64,000 nucleotides of DNA from the NCBI GenBank assembly GCA_019916065.1, contig CM034233.1, positions 6,082,516-6,146,515 of the forward strand, given 5' to 3'. A model generated the notes under the pieces. That model was not told the origin of the DNA and ran no database searches. It saw nothing but the letters and a program-made list of their open reading frames with translations. A program made the position numbers and the translations under genes. Positions 10,185 through 23,381 of this stretch are shown piece after piece. The stretch comes from Vitellaria paradoxa. Taxonomy: Eukaryota > Streptophyta > Magnoliopsida > Ericales > Sapotaceae. The first letter of the stretch is position 1. Each line of letters opens with the position of its first letter.

Positions 10185-11758
10185 ATGGCTATTTGTATAT
10201 GTCCAACTCTTTCTTCTTCATAAAATATGTTAAATTATTGCTTTTTTTTTATAATAAAATTTAAAAAAACCTGTTATAATCCATGAAACGAACTCTCTTT
10301 TTAAAATAATATAATTGTACTTGAGCAATTCACTCTAAATAATTAACACTAAATTTCTTGAATTAAAATTTATAAATAAAGACATAACTTAAATTTGAAT
10401 ATTAATTAGTAAAATATTAGTTATTTTGTCAGCGTTGTTGATCAAGATGACGGCCTTTGTTTGACCAAAGTGAGTTGATCCGGTAAATACTGAATATATA
10501 TATATATATATATATATATAGCACTAGCTAAAAAATTGTTTGTCAATTGTCAGAGTAGAATTCTTCTTTTTTTTTTGCTTTGGAAATGGGATTGGAGACC
10601 ATGCATCTTGATGATGAGGAAATTGAACTAAAATCGCCTCTAATTAGAAACCCAATTCATGCAAATGAAGTTATATATAGACATAGAGGATTGAACATGT
10701 TCCATAAATTTTCGTTAATTTAATGGAAATTAATATAAATTTCTGTGTGTTCACGGTTGGTGCTTCTCTGGGAGCCATTACAGGGGCGTTGATTGGCCTA
10801 TAAAAACAAAGAGTGGCTTCTTCAGCTATGCTATTATTGGAGCTATTTCTGGTGTTGTTTTAGTCTTTGAGGCTTCGTTTGTTTTCTGGCATTCTGAGAT
10901 TGGTGGTCCTGCATGCCTCCATCACCTAGCGAGTTAACTCATTACTCCATCATCGAAATGTTTTATATATATATACATATATCTTCTGGTTCTTTAGTTA
11001 TCCTTGCTCTGGTGATCACAATTAGCTTAAAAGAAAGAAAAAATTAATTAGTAATTGCATTTCATATATACAAGGAATTAATGGCTCTTGTTTTGAACAT
11101 TGTGATTGCGCAGTTTGATATCTTCACAAGCCTTTTTGGTGGAAGACTCCTCCACAAATGGTGCGATCTGGACGGACGTAATCCACAGCACGATCATCAG
11201 GTATACATGGTACATTTCTAGAGGGTAATACTACACTGTAATTTTTTTTCTTTTTCCTTCACAAAGTCGGTCTTTATTGTAAGTTGAAACAATTATATAT
11301 AGAGCAACTTAATTATTGATCAGGAGAGGACTGTAGAGACAACCAGCTTGTTTCCAAGATTGCTAGACATGAGGCGTGGCAGTGTATCATCTAGGGGCTC
11401 ATTGGATAAGATCCATCGTATTAGAATCTCAAGGAGGAACATTAATGATTACGCTACCACGGCAAATGGAATATCCTGCTCAATTTATCTTCAGGTATTA
11501 CACTTTTATTTTGATACTTGATCCTACTTATTTTCCTCCTAATTAAGGCATGCCGCATGCATATATATGTATGTATATACACACACTTACAGAAGAGTTT
11601 TTATTTTTTTATTTTATATTATTTTTTTAAGGATTTCTAGCTAGCTTGAAGAAGAAGCCGGGAGATTGCCAGTCTGTCAACATATTTTTCATCTAAATTG
11701 CATATCTATGTGGGTTGCTATTCAGAATTCTTGCCCATTATGCAGAAGAAATCTATAG
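10185..11758 (+). pseudogene. NIP: NIP pseudogene B (second NIP subtype)
   Basis: Exon remnants: exon 1 start 10185-10223 (reads MAICICPTLSSS, then stop; the rest of exon 1 is deleted relative to D), exon 2 10757-10928, exon 3 11114-11200, exon 4 11324-11494, exon 5 11632-11758. Lesions: the exon 2 acceptor AG is GG; a 2-bp TA insertion after IGL causes a frameshift; the exon 2 donor is GC; the second RING cysteine is Tyr (CSIYLQ); a 4-bp insertion and a stop open exon 5. Exon 4 is still in frame and the RING His pair (HIFH) is kept. The upstream region is homologous to that of A but lacks the TATA run. It is almost certainly non-functional. Confidence 0.85.
10495..10520. repeat. (TA)n microsatellite
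   Basis: About 13 TA units upstream of pseudogene B exon 2. The corresponding run in D (about 35,527-35,545) is shorter and interrupted by C. Confidence 0.9.
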
Positions 11759-11995
11759 CATGCCATCTGCAGGACTTGCTTGAATGATGTTAGTATCATA
11801 CAATACAATTGCTTATTTGACCGCCACATGACGATTTTCACTGATAAATTTGATGGAAGTGTCGAATTAAAACTTAAGTGTAAATGTAAGAAATTAATTG
11901 TTACAATTGAAAGTAGAAAAATTAAATTAAAATTTGGTACAAAGTTTAAATATGCTGTGTAATTTATTCTAAAATTATCTTCCCTCTTGAATATT

Positions 11996-13235
11996 TGCAA
12001 TATCTAAAGTTTCTAGATATGACACAAAGTTAAAATCTTATGTATGATTCTATAAAATTAATAAATATAAAATTACTTATATTATGGAAACTAGATTCTC
12101 GGATGATACTTATACTACCATTTATATCTTAGTTGTTTTGAAACTATAAAAATTAAAAAGCAAATTACACTTATTTAGTTTGGGAAGAAAAAAAACTTAA
12201 TTTTTTTTAGTAACTGATTACTAGTTAACTACTATTTTTTTTTTTTTTTTGGGAAAGGAAAAAAGTTAGTTATTTAGAGTTTGCTTCAATGTCAAAATTT
12301 CATGGGTTTTGATATGTTTTTAAAGTTTGAGTTTTGAGGTGTTTATATAAACCATACTTGAAAATTTTTAAGTAATGAGTTTTGGGGTGTTCTTATGGGT
12401 TTGGTGGACACCTCAAAACCCATGAGTAGGTGTTTTGTTTTTATGTTTTGAACACCCTGATTTGGGAGGTTTTCATGATTTTATAATATTTTGGACAGTA
12501 ACACTCTCGTTAAAATATTAAAATTTAAACATGACATTTCTTAATAAAAACTTATTAGTAAAATATATTTCAAATTAATTTAATTTGATAAATATAACTA
12601 ATTAACTTCACATTACACCAACTTGAATGTTATATATTTTGGATGATATATAAAATATGGATATGACTTATTTAGATTAACATTTTTGAATATTATTTTT
12701 GGAATACATTTTTTGTATTACTTTAATATATATCATATTATATTGTTTTATATGTACAATGCAGTGCTTATTAATTAACGAATAAATATGGGTATATATA
12801 TATCACTATATACATTAATAAACACCTCATAACACATTTAAAAATAAACTTCCATGTATGGGTTTATTATTTTTAAACTTGTGTTCTCGAACACCTCAGA
12901 ACCTATATTAACTCATACCATCTAAATATCTCAAAACCCATACTTTAAAATATACAAGCATACTATTAGTAGTCAATTTTTTAACTTTTGTTAATGATCA
13001 TGGCTTAAATCAAATTTAAAATATAAAAAAGATAAATGTAATCATTTTAGAAAAAATTAGGAGTTTGAGTAATTAGAGCTGAAAAGTTGGCTAAGTTCTC
13101 AAACAAAGTCTTAGCGTTTTGTATACTTTATCATTAATATATATTATTTTGCTCATTTGTTTGAAAATGTAACACTTTATCCTCTACATTTCTAATCCAA
13201 TTTCATTTTGCCCCATGCATCAAATATATTAATGA
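11996..13235. mobile_element. Unit-1-specific insertion with a foldback element
   Basis: Comparing unit 1 with unit 2 (about 37,218), this interval is extra, or was lost from unit 2. Within it, about 12,296-12,952 has inverted, related ends: CATGGGTTTTGATATG and GAGGTGTTTATATAA on the left; TAAACACCTCATAA and ATCTCAAAACCCAT on the right. Several copies of a GAGGTGTT / AACACCTC motif lie inside. No coding region; the element class is uncertain. Confidence 0.5.
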
Positions 13236-13379
13236 AAAATAGCACACATCCTGTATAAGTAATGGAATGGCATTTTTTTCACTATTTTTTTTAATGTAAC
13301 TAGTAGAAGGAGAAAAATAAAATTAGGTTAAAAGTATAAAGTTAAAGTGTCACAATTTAAAATATAATAATAAAATAAA

Positions 13380-13960
13380 TATCGAAAATGTTGTCAACCC
13401 CCTCTTCTCGAGATTCTCCATTGCTGGCTGTAATTAGCATCATTTTTCTGTGAAACACTAATCCAATTTATGGACGAAGACTTTTTCTTTCAACTACTAC
13501 CACCACGCCACTAAATTCAACCAACAAAGCTTGAATGAAAGTCTCACTTCATCGCCGCCCCCCCTCCCTCTTTGTAGTGAAATGAAAAACCAACCTTGAT
13601 AAATAAAGTATCCACAGAAACTGAGATGTGCCATCAAACAGAAAGAAGGTACACAAATTAGTTGAAAACCCAATTGAGAAAAGAGTAAAATTCAAAAACT
13701 TTGATCGTAATTTGGTTGAAAATAAAATAAAATAAAATAGAAAACAAGGATCCAATTTTTCGAAGCTGGGTTTGATTTCAATTGCCAATATCTTCAGCCC
13801 ATCACAAATCCGGTGAGAGAATGAGCTTTAAGGAGGACAATTGAGATTCAACCCATGAGTATCAGCCATCACAATATGAATATTATTTTGCAAGGGCAAA
13901 AGTCAAGGAAAGAATTCAATGCAAGTAGTTAGACGTACAAGCAATATTAAAGAAGCCAAA
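13380..13960. other. Conserved, less AT-rich block of unknown nature (unit 1)
   Basis: It is closely similar to 37,370-37,960 in unit 2 and richer in GC than its surroundings (CCGCCGGC-like, CATCGCCGCC, CTCTCCCTC motifs). On the minus strand it looks like a 5' UTR or promoter: CT-rich leader-like tracts and an ATG-containing stretch that does not give a shared long frame. It could be the stranded 5' end of a lost gene. I do not recognise a protein. Confidence 0.35.
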
Positions 13961-15340
13961 AAAAATGATTACTTACAGTCCAATTACTTTCATATATGAA
14001 ATCAAAAGTTTGATTTAATATTAATTTTATTATTTTATTAGAAGAAATTATTATAATTTGATAACTATTGTTATGCAGTTTTTTTACGACAATATTTATA
14101 TGATGCAATGTAAAACAAACCTTCTTATCTCTATTATGGAGCAATAAAATTCGAATACAGACCACTATTTTTTTTTAAATTAATATTAAAAAAAAGAATA
14201 GTAAAACTAGCCGATGTTGAAATTCCAGATAAGTTGTAATTCTTCCTAACATATACATCTAAGAAACCTGAAGAATTTTAAGATAAAAAAAAGTAATAAT
14301 TAAGCATGTCGTAGTATATCTTTCTTTGCCATGGCGTGAATTTAGATAAAGATTTTGTTCTGGAAAGGAAGGTGTTTGCACGTTCGAGGACGCCTAAACA
14401 ACATGTTCATGAATAGGTTTGTTAGTTTCTTTACTAATAAAATTGTAGTACTACGACTGAATTTTTGTTTTTAATTGGTTTATAATTAGAAAGGTAAAAA
14501 TATATTTTTAAAATAAATAAAAGTAAAAGTAAAATTTGAAAATTGTCCCTCATTTGAGTTTGTCCATATATACTCAGGTACTTTTGATCGCAACATTTAT
14601 CATATACGAAACAGTAGATTTTTTCAGTGATACAACAATAGAGACCAAGTTAAAAAATAAAATAAAATAAAAATTTTGTGATTTGTTATTTTAAACGAAG
14701 GGTCTAGATAATTTTAAAAAATTAAAAATTAAAAAATAAAGGGTGTTTAAACACTATTTTCCATCAAAATTAATATTATTCACATGATAAATTTACATTG
14801 ATCATGATCATATAAAATAATTTTATTTATTTACTTCTGTTTGATTTGACGTAAACTTTTAAAAATTTCTGAAAACCTCTAAAAGTTATTTATTTTTTAT
14901 CTCACTACATGAATTATGAATGCACACTTTATCTCACTTTTTATCATTATTAACGTACCCTTTCTAGTAATATTGTGATATTAATCTAGTGGTTGTCACC
15001 TCAATACAATACTTTCCTCACAATTCTTTGAAAATACGGCATCAATCGGTCCTCAACTCAATTGCAGCTACCTTATGAACACTTTCACCATGCATAGAGG
15101 ACAACTGGTCCTTCCTTGGGCTTTTGGGGGGAGTTGAGCTTGATACCTGGTTCTTTGTTGGGTTGAAAAGTAATTTCTGGTTCTTTGTTAGGTGGAGATA
15201 AACGTTCTTAATATTAAAAAAAGACCTTGACCTGAGCGCATGATTCACATTGGCCTTTTTCTATGAAAATTACAGCTTGATAAAAATATGCTGTTGCCAG
15301 CCGCCTTCTGAAGCTCTCTCACTCTCTCGCTCTATATATA
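13961..15340. other. Unit 1 right spacer, no gene
   Basis: Homologous to unit 2 at about 37,961-39,300. A conserved stretch at about 15,000-15,300 (GGTTCTTTGTTGGG repeats, GCATGATTCACATTG) ends in CT/TA microsatellites in both units. No coding region is supported. Confidence 0.45.
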
Positions 15341-15351
15341 TATATATATAT

Positions 15352-15530
15352 GTTAGAATATTTTATATTCGTTATACCTACTACTTATATTAAAATATTT
15401 TTTATTTTTATTTTTAGTAAATGGTTAAGTTTATTTTAGCATATAAATTATTATAATACATATCTCTCATTTTAAGTCTATATAAATGTCTCTTCTTAAC
15501 TTTTGTGATATATATCACAAGATGTAAATT
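15352..15530. other. Insertion upstream of gene C
   Basis: About 180 bp starting TGTTAGAATATT has no counterpart upstream of gene E, while the sequence on each side does. It could be a transposon fragment such as part of a solo LTR. No matching copy is seen in the window. Confidence 0.3.
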
Positions 15531-15735
15531 TTATATTTGACTATTCTTTCTTGTTAATCTCTTTCCATGGTAACGCGTAATGTCTGAGTAAACTATATGC
15601 GAGTTGTAATTGTTAGATTAATTTTGTAAATATCCCTAAAAATCTGGTTAGTTGACTAATATTTTGTTTAAACGACGGAGTATTTAGATTCTCTCAGAAT
15701 AGGTTGTTTCCTTTCCTATAGAACCTAATTGTATC

Positions 15736-15742
15736 TATATAT
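15736..15742 (+). promoter_or_regulatory. Probable TATA box of NIP gene C
   Basis: TATATAT lies 122 nt before the C start codon. Gene E has the same motif in the same context (39,585-39,591) 119 nt before its ATG. The conserved leader (GCCTCC, GGAGAAGAGAA, ATTATTCACTGG) follows in both. Position and conservation support a shared core promoter. Confidence 0.6.
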
Positions 15743-15863
15743 TGCCTCCAACTTTGGAGAAGAGAAATATATCATGGAATTATTCACTGGAACCGCCATC
15801 CTTTGACACATGGCCTCTGTTCATTCAAATACAGACTATTTGATCTCACTGTATAGCCAGCAA

Positions 15864-18800
15864 ATGGAGAGTTTTGCATGTCCAGTGACTTCTCTTTCAT
15901 CTTCTCCTCCTCCTCCTCCTTCAACTTCTTTCCGCCATGGAAGTACTGGTGAAAGGTTGAGAGACTTTTGCAGCTTTGTGGCTTTTGCACTTATTAGCAA
16001 CCTTTTCTACCTCTTCTTCACTTACTTATCTGTAGTAGGTCAGTATTACCCCGTTTTACTCTCTTAATCGATACAAAATCTCTCTCTCAAAAATTATGGT
16101 TCAATCTAGTTACAGCTTAAAATGATAAAATCTCAGCTTCTGAATTTCAGGAAAATTGGAGATACGGTTGGTGTAACTTAGTATTATAATTAATAAGTAA
16201 ACACATGCAATTAGTATGCATGAAAGAAGAATTAAGTTTTCAAGCTTAATTATCTGAAGTGCTATCTATTATTCCAGAATTCTTCCCCTTCGGTTCAGGG
16301 TTGATCTTCAATTCAGGATTAATCTACTTCATGAGTTGTTCTGTTCAATGATTTATTACATTTATCTCTCTGTTTCTAGTTGGGACTACTCTGGGGGCTA
16401 TTTCAGGAGCACTGATCGGCCTAAAAACCAAGAGAGGCTTCTTCAGTGGGGCTGCTGTTGGAGCTCTCTCTGGAGCTCTTTTCTCCCATCAACTCATTAA
16501 AGCTTCAGTTTCTTTCTGGCATTCTGATGATGATAGAACTACATTCCTCCATCATTTGGTTTGTAACTCTCCTCCCACATAATAATAATAATAATAATAA
16601 TAATAGTAAATGGTACTCACATTTTGTGGGACAGATTGAAATCTTCACACGCCTTCGTGATGGAACATTACTCCAAAGGTGGTTTTCTCTGGCTAGACCT
16701 GATGATCTGGAACGCAGTCAGGTAACCTAGAAATCCATGACCGTGATCGTTATCACTCTGTTTGGAACCATAAAATTTAATAAGATTTGATTTCTTTTTA
16801 CAGGAATTTCCATCAATTTTTATTTTTAGAATAAAATAAAATTTTATGAGTTAAATTTGATTTCATTTCATTAACTAAAATTTTGGGAGTTCTAAATCAT
16901 TTTAAATCCAATAAAAAATAATAGAATTTGATGAGAATTTATTTTTTTCCTTAAATCACTTAAATGGACAAATTTATCATCATATAACATATTTACCATA
17001 TTTTTTATTTTCTATTAATGGTTGAATGTGTTTCAAATAAAAAATTTTATTTACTAAATCAAATCAAATCAATTATTTATTTTAAAATTAAATCAATTCT
17101 ATGTAAGTTTATAATTAAATTTACATACAATAATTTAATTAAATATACAGGATCTTGACCTTCATAATATTTACATATTTTATTTTAACTTATATAATAT
17201 AATTAAGAATACATACCTTGAACCATTGCTATGAAAATTTGAATGCGAAAACTACCTCAAAATTATTGTTTTTGAATCTTCTCCTTTAACAAAATAAAAC
17301 CATTTTGGAAACTAAGGTTTCTCTCTATTGCCCTATAAACCTTTAATGTGTTGTAATTTTAATGTGTACGAATTGATGGAATTCATTCACTATTTATAGG
17401 GAGAGAGAGAACCCAATTCCTAATTAGTCATTTAATCTCTACCGTCCATCAAAGTAGGATATGGTTAAGAAATTATCTCACAATCTTTTGCGAATAATAA
17501 CTTTCTAAATAAATTCCTTATCAAATTTGGATTCTTATATGGACCACTTTAATTAGGCAACAAATTATGAGGATTAAATATAAATTAATTTTAATAGTCT
17601 CTCACTTGGTCCGTATAATAATCCTACAGTCATAATTTGATATAGGAAACATAACACGCGTAATAACATTAGAAAAGTCATCTAAATGGCTTACCTTAAT
17701 TAAATAAAACATTAATAAGAATCATTGCGGTTCCATACTAATTCAAGAGCATGGTTTCTTTCATGTACCACGCCATCAACAATTTATTTAACAAGATTTA
17801 TAAGGTGAGCTATCGTTAATGGTCCCATAATGTCTTTATAAAAGACTATTTCTATCACATTAAACAAATCACATACATGTAAACAAATATTGTAAGACAG
17901 AAATTTATAAATTCAGAAAATCTTTAATAGATATCAAAAATTATAATGTCAAATAAACAAATACTAAGCAATCCACAAATTAATTTATTTATTTGCTATT
18001 CTCAAGACTCATCTTTTTAGCGTGCTTCATAAATGTCTTTGGAGATAGCCATTTCGTAAGTGGATCTGCTATATTAACACTTGTACTAATGTATTCAATT
18101 GACACTCGGTGTTTATGAACTTCTTCTTAAACAGATAGGTATTTTAACTCAATGTGCTTGGCTGCTTTAGTATACCTATCATTCTTCGAAAAGAAAACTA
18201 CTGCAACATTATCATAATAAATTTTCAAGGGCTTAGAAATAGAATCCATAATTCCTAACCCTGAAATAAAATTTCGCAACCATAATTCATGATTTGTAGT
18301 CTCAAAGCAGGCAATGAACTTAGCCTCTATAGTGGATGATGCAATAATACTCTGCTTAGCACTTTTCCATGAAACAGCCCCTCCAGCAAGGAGGAAAACA
18401 TAACCAAAAGTGCTCTCCTGCTATCAACACATCCTCCAAAGTCTGAGTCTGAATAACCAATTACCTCAAGGTGATCAGATCTCCTAAATGTGAGCATGTA
18501 ATCTTTTGTCCCTTGCAAGTATCTTAAAACTTTCTTTGCAGCTTTCCAGTGATCAAGTCCTGGGTTACTTTGATATCTGCCTAACATCCCAACAGCAAAA
18601 CTAATATTCGGCCTAGTGCAAACTTGTACATACATCAAACTCCCAACAATAGAAGCATAAGGAACATCTTTCATACTTTTACGTTCCAATTCATTTTGAG
18701 GACATCGACTTAAGCTAAACTTATCCCCTTTTTGAATTGGAACAATGGTAGAACCACAATTATTCATATTAAATCTTTCTAAAACTTTTTTAATGTAGGC

Positions 18801-21800
18801 TTTCTGAAACAATCCTAACAATCCACGTGATCTATCTCGGAATATTTCTATTGTTATCACAAAAGATGCCTCTCCCATATCCTTCATTTCAAAGTTTTTC
18901 GAAAAAAAATCTTTAGTTTCCTGTAGTAAACTAAGGTCACTGCTGGCTATAAGTAAGTCATCAACATAAAATACTAAAAACAGAAATTTGCTTCCACTAG
19001 TCTTCAGGGATATACACCGATCAACAGTGTTTTCCTTAAACTCAAATAAAGTAATAGTATCATGAAACTTAAGATACCATTGTCGGAAAGCCTGTTTAAG
19101 TCCATATATTGACTTCTTTAACAAACAGACCATGTTTTCCTTTCCTTCTTTTATGAAGCCCTCTGGTTGTGTGATATAGACTTCTTCTTCTAAACTCCTA
19201 TTTAAGAAAATCATCTTTACATCCATCTTGGGCAGCTCTAGATCAAAATGAGTTATCAGTGCTAAAATGATTCTCAAAGAGTCATTCTTTGATACAGGAG
19301 AGAAGGTCTCATTATAAGCAATACCTCCACGTTGATTCAAACCTTTAACTATAAGTCTAGCTTTACGTCATTCGATATTGCCCTTAGAATCGCGTTTGGT
19401 TTTAAAAACCCATTTACACCCGATCTTTTTATGTCCTTCTGGCAATTCAACTAACTCCCAGACCTTATTAAAGCCCATAGATTTTATTTTATCATTCATG
19501 GCATCAATCTATTTAGTAGAATCATTACCATTAATGGCTTCTGAATATATAATCGGATCATAAGTATCCCCAACATTATACTCAGATTCTTGTAAATACA
19601 CCTCGTAGTCATCTGAAATAACAGGTCTCTTATTTCTAAGAGATCTTCTTAATGCTATTTCTTATGGTGCATCTATAACAGGGTCAATGGTTACAGTCTC
19701 ATTATGATAATCATCAGGTTACTGATCATTCATTTGTTGTTCATTATTGTTGATTATATCAACATCATTAGGAACAACAGGACTGTTATGAATCAAAGGT
19801 AAGGGAAATTGTACCCTGATTTCTTAAATGATTGCATCCCTAACTTTACCACTCCCACTAATTTCACCATTCTCAATGAATCTGAGATTTTCAGTTTCAA
19901 CAATTCTTATGACATGGTTAGGACAATAAAATATATATCCTTCTGATTTTTCTGGATACCCAATAAAGAAACAAGTAATTGTTCTTAGATCTAGTTTCTT
20001 TTCATGTGGATTATAGATTCTTGCTTCTGCTGGGTAACCCTAAACACGCAAATGCCTTAAACTAGGTTTCGATCATTTCCACAGTTCAAAAGGTATCTTT
20101 GAAACTGCCTTACTAGGAACCCTATTTAAGACATACACAGTAGTTTTAAGAGCATACATCCATAAGGATATAGGTAATCTTGTATTACTCATCATACTCC
20201 TAACCATATCCATAAGGGTATGATTGCGCCTTTTAGCTACACCATTCTGCCAAGGTTCACCTGGCATTTTGTATTGTGCGGAAATACCTAAACGTTCAAA
20301 GAGTTTAGCAAAAGGGCCAGGGCACTGCCTCGTTTCATCATACTTACCATAAAATTCACCACCACGATCAGATCAATGATTTTTACTTTTTTACCTAATT
20401 GTCTTTCAACCTCAGTTATGTAGATTTCAACGACATTAACAGACTGAGATTTATCATGCAACAAATATAGGTAGCAATAACGTGAAAAATCATCAATAAA
20501 GGTAATGAAGTATTTTTCTCCACCAAAAGATAGAACGTCGAAAGGTCCACATATGTCTATGTGTATTATTTCTAGAAGCTGGGTACTTCTTGTGGCTCAT
20601 TTCTTTGTATGTTTGGTCTGTATACCTTTAATACAGTCCACACACACATCAAAATAAGCCCAATCCAAATTTGAGAGAATTCCTTCCTTTATTAATCTCT
20701 CCATTCTTTTCTAAATATATGCCCTAATCTTTTATGCCATAAGTAAGATGAGTGCTCATTAGATGAGCCACATTTGGTTCTAACATTATGATGCAGAGTA
20801 AGGAGAGATTCAGAAAAAAAAAAAGGTTCAAGATTAATTTGAGATAAACCATTCACCAAAATTCCAGAACCAACAAGACAATAATTCTTAAACAAACTGA
20901 AAGTGTTATTATTGAATTCAAACAAAACCACTAGTAGTAAGTTTTGACAACGAAATCAAGTTCCGAGAAATAGAATGGACATAAAGTGTATCAGCTAAAT
21001 CTAAGCAAAATCCAGAATCCAAAAGTAAGCGAAAAGTTCCAATGGCTTCAACTGAGGCTCTCGCTCAGTTTCCCATAAAAACAAAAACTTCATTTGGTTT
21101 TGTGGTTCGGGTTGTAAAGTATCCCTGCATCGAGTTTAAAACATGAGTACTTGAACCAGAATCAATCCACCAAGTATTAGAAGAACATCAATTAGGTTTG
21201 ATTCGAAACATACTAAAGCCATAAGCTTACCTTTCTTTTTGAACCATGCCTTGCGTTTCAGGTAATCTTTCTGAAAATTTCCACTCTTTTTACATAAATG
21301 ACACTTTACACTTTTTCCTTTTTAGAGGCAGATTGATCAGAATCATTCAGCTTGGATTGGCCACGCGTAATGCCTTTTCCAATTTTCTTCTTTTCAGCTC
21401 CTCCTTTCACCATCAAATGAGCGATGTAACCATTCTGTTACTTAATTTTTCCTTTTTCTTAGACCAACATACTTTGTAACTCATTTACATTCCACTTATC
21501 CTTAGTGGTGTTATAATTGATCTGAAAATGTCCATATTCTGGAAGTAAAGAGTTTAGGACAAATTGGACGAGAAAAGACTCATCCGCAATCATGCCTAAA
21601 GTCCTTAATTTTGCAGCCAGATTGGTCATTTCAATAATATGTTCATTCATGGTACGGGTACCATCAAAATGCATAGTGGTTAATTCAGTCATAAGTTTTC
21701 CAGCAAGTGATTTATCAATAGATCGAAAACGTTCTTTAACTTTGTTAAGATATTCCTTAGCATATTTTGTCTCAAGGAGAGATGTTTTAATGTTTATAGC

Positions 21801-23121
21801 AATAGTCATGCACAAAAAACATTAGGCTCGGTCTATTAGATCTAGACCATGCCATATAAGTGGCCTCCTCAGTCTCGCTACTTTCATCAGTAATAGCAGC
21901 AGGTTCATCAATGAGAAGGCACATATTAAGGTCTAGAACCCCCAAACTAAACTAGACTTACTCATGCCACTCAGAGAAATTAGTACCATCAAATTTGGGG
22001 ATGTTTAAGGCTTGGGAATGAAGTGTAACATGATTTGTAACTACAATTTTTTACGCTCACATGTCAATTTCATTTATAACAACACATAAATAACAGTCAT
22101 TCAAAGGAATAATACGTTGTTGATATTTTAAGATACAAAAAATATATATATAGCATCTGTGGATGTCCTATATTTTCATGATAAAATAATTTATCATCTC
22201 ATAACAATTATTCAATCAATATAATTGGATCTGTGGGTAACCAAATTATATAATTGAATAAATAATAATTAAAATGTCAACAATCCTTTGTTCACTACTA
22301 TATTTAGGCCTGTGAGCAACCAAAATACAGATGACATGAATAAAATAAAAAAATTAATAATCTAATATTCATAATAATAGATTAAAAAACACTAAAGTAA
22401 ATATTTAATCAAATCATAATTTGAATATTAGAATTGAGCATAACCATAAATTAATATTCACAATAATGGAATGGGAGTACTGTGGTGAACACCAAACCAT
22501 TTATAACATAAATATTAAAATATATATACATATATATATTAACAATCCAATATTCACTATCATATTTGGACCTATGGGCAACCAAAACATAAACAGTATA
22601 AATAAAATTTTATTAATCTAATATTCATAACAATAGATTAAAAAAATTGTAGTGATTTTTAATCTAATCATAATATGAATATTAGAATTAAATATAATCA
22701 TAAATTTAATATTCACAATAATAGATTGGAGCACTTTTGTGGGCACCAAGCCATTCATAATGTGAATATTTCAATAATGGTGACCAAAATAATTAATCTA
22801 ATAATAAAATAAATAAATAATTTATTTTAATGAATTGCTAAGACGTGAGACAGAGAACTCATAAACAAAAATTTTCGTATAGAGTTGATGGAAGATAATG
22901 AGAAGATTGAATCTCTTTCTCTCTTCCTCTAATGAACAAATAAATTTGTAAAATCAGTGGGCTCAAAACTAATGTATTACAATTGGATTCTTTCTATCTT
23001 CCCACTAACTATGGAATAGAGATTGCCTTGAGCTAATAAATAAATACATAAAAATTGCAATTGACCCGTGCAAAGATGATTTGGAGCTCTTGGAAAAGTG
23101 CATGGAATCAATCAAAATCAT

Positions 23122-23152
<31 letters not shown>

Positions 23153-23334
23153 TCTAAACAATTTAATCATGCATACTAGAGATCAAATAAAAAAACATAA
23201 ATACTTTGAAACTTTGTATGCTTAATAAAGCCTACACACCGCAATATATATCTATGCATACTAGAGATCCAATAAAAAAACAAAAATACTTTGAAACTTT
23301 GTATGCTTAATAAAGTTTACACGCCGCAATATAT

Positions 23335-23381
<47 letters not shown>

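Noticed and set aside
23337..23381. (AC)n(TA)n run considered as a Z-DNA or CRISPR-like repeat
   Set aside because: A plain dinucleotide microsatellite; no spacer-repeat structure anywhere in the window.
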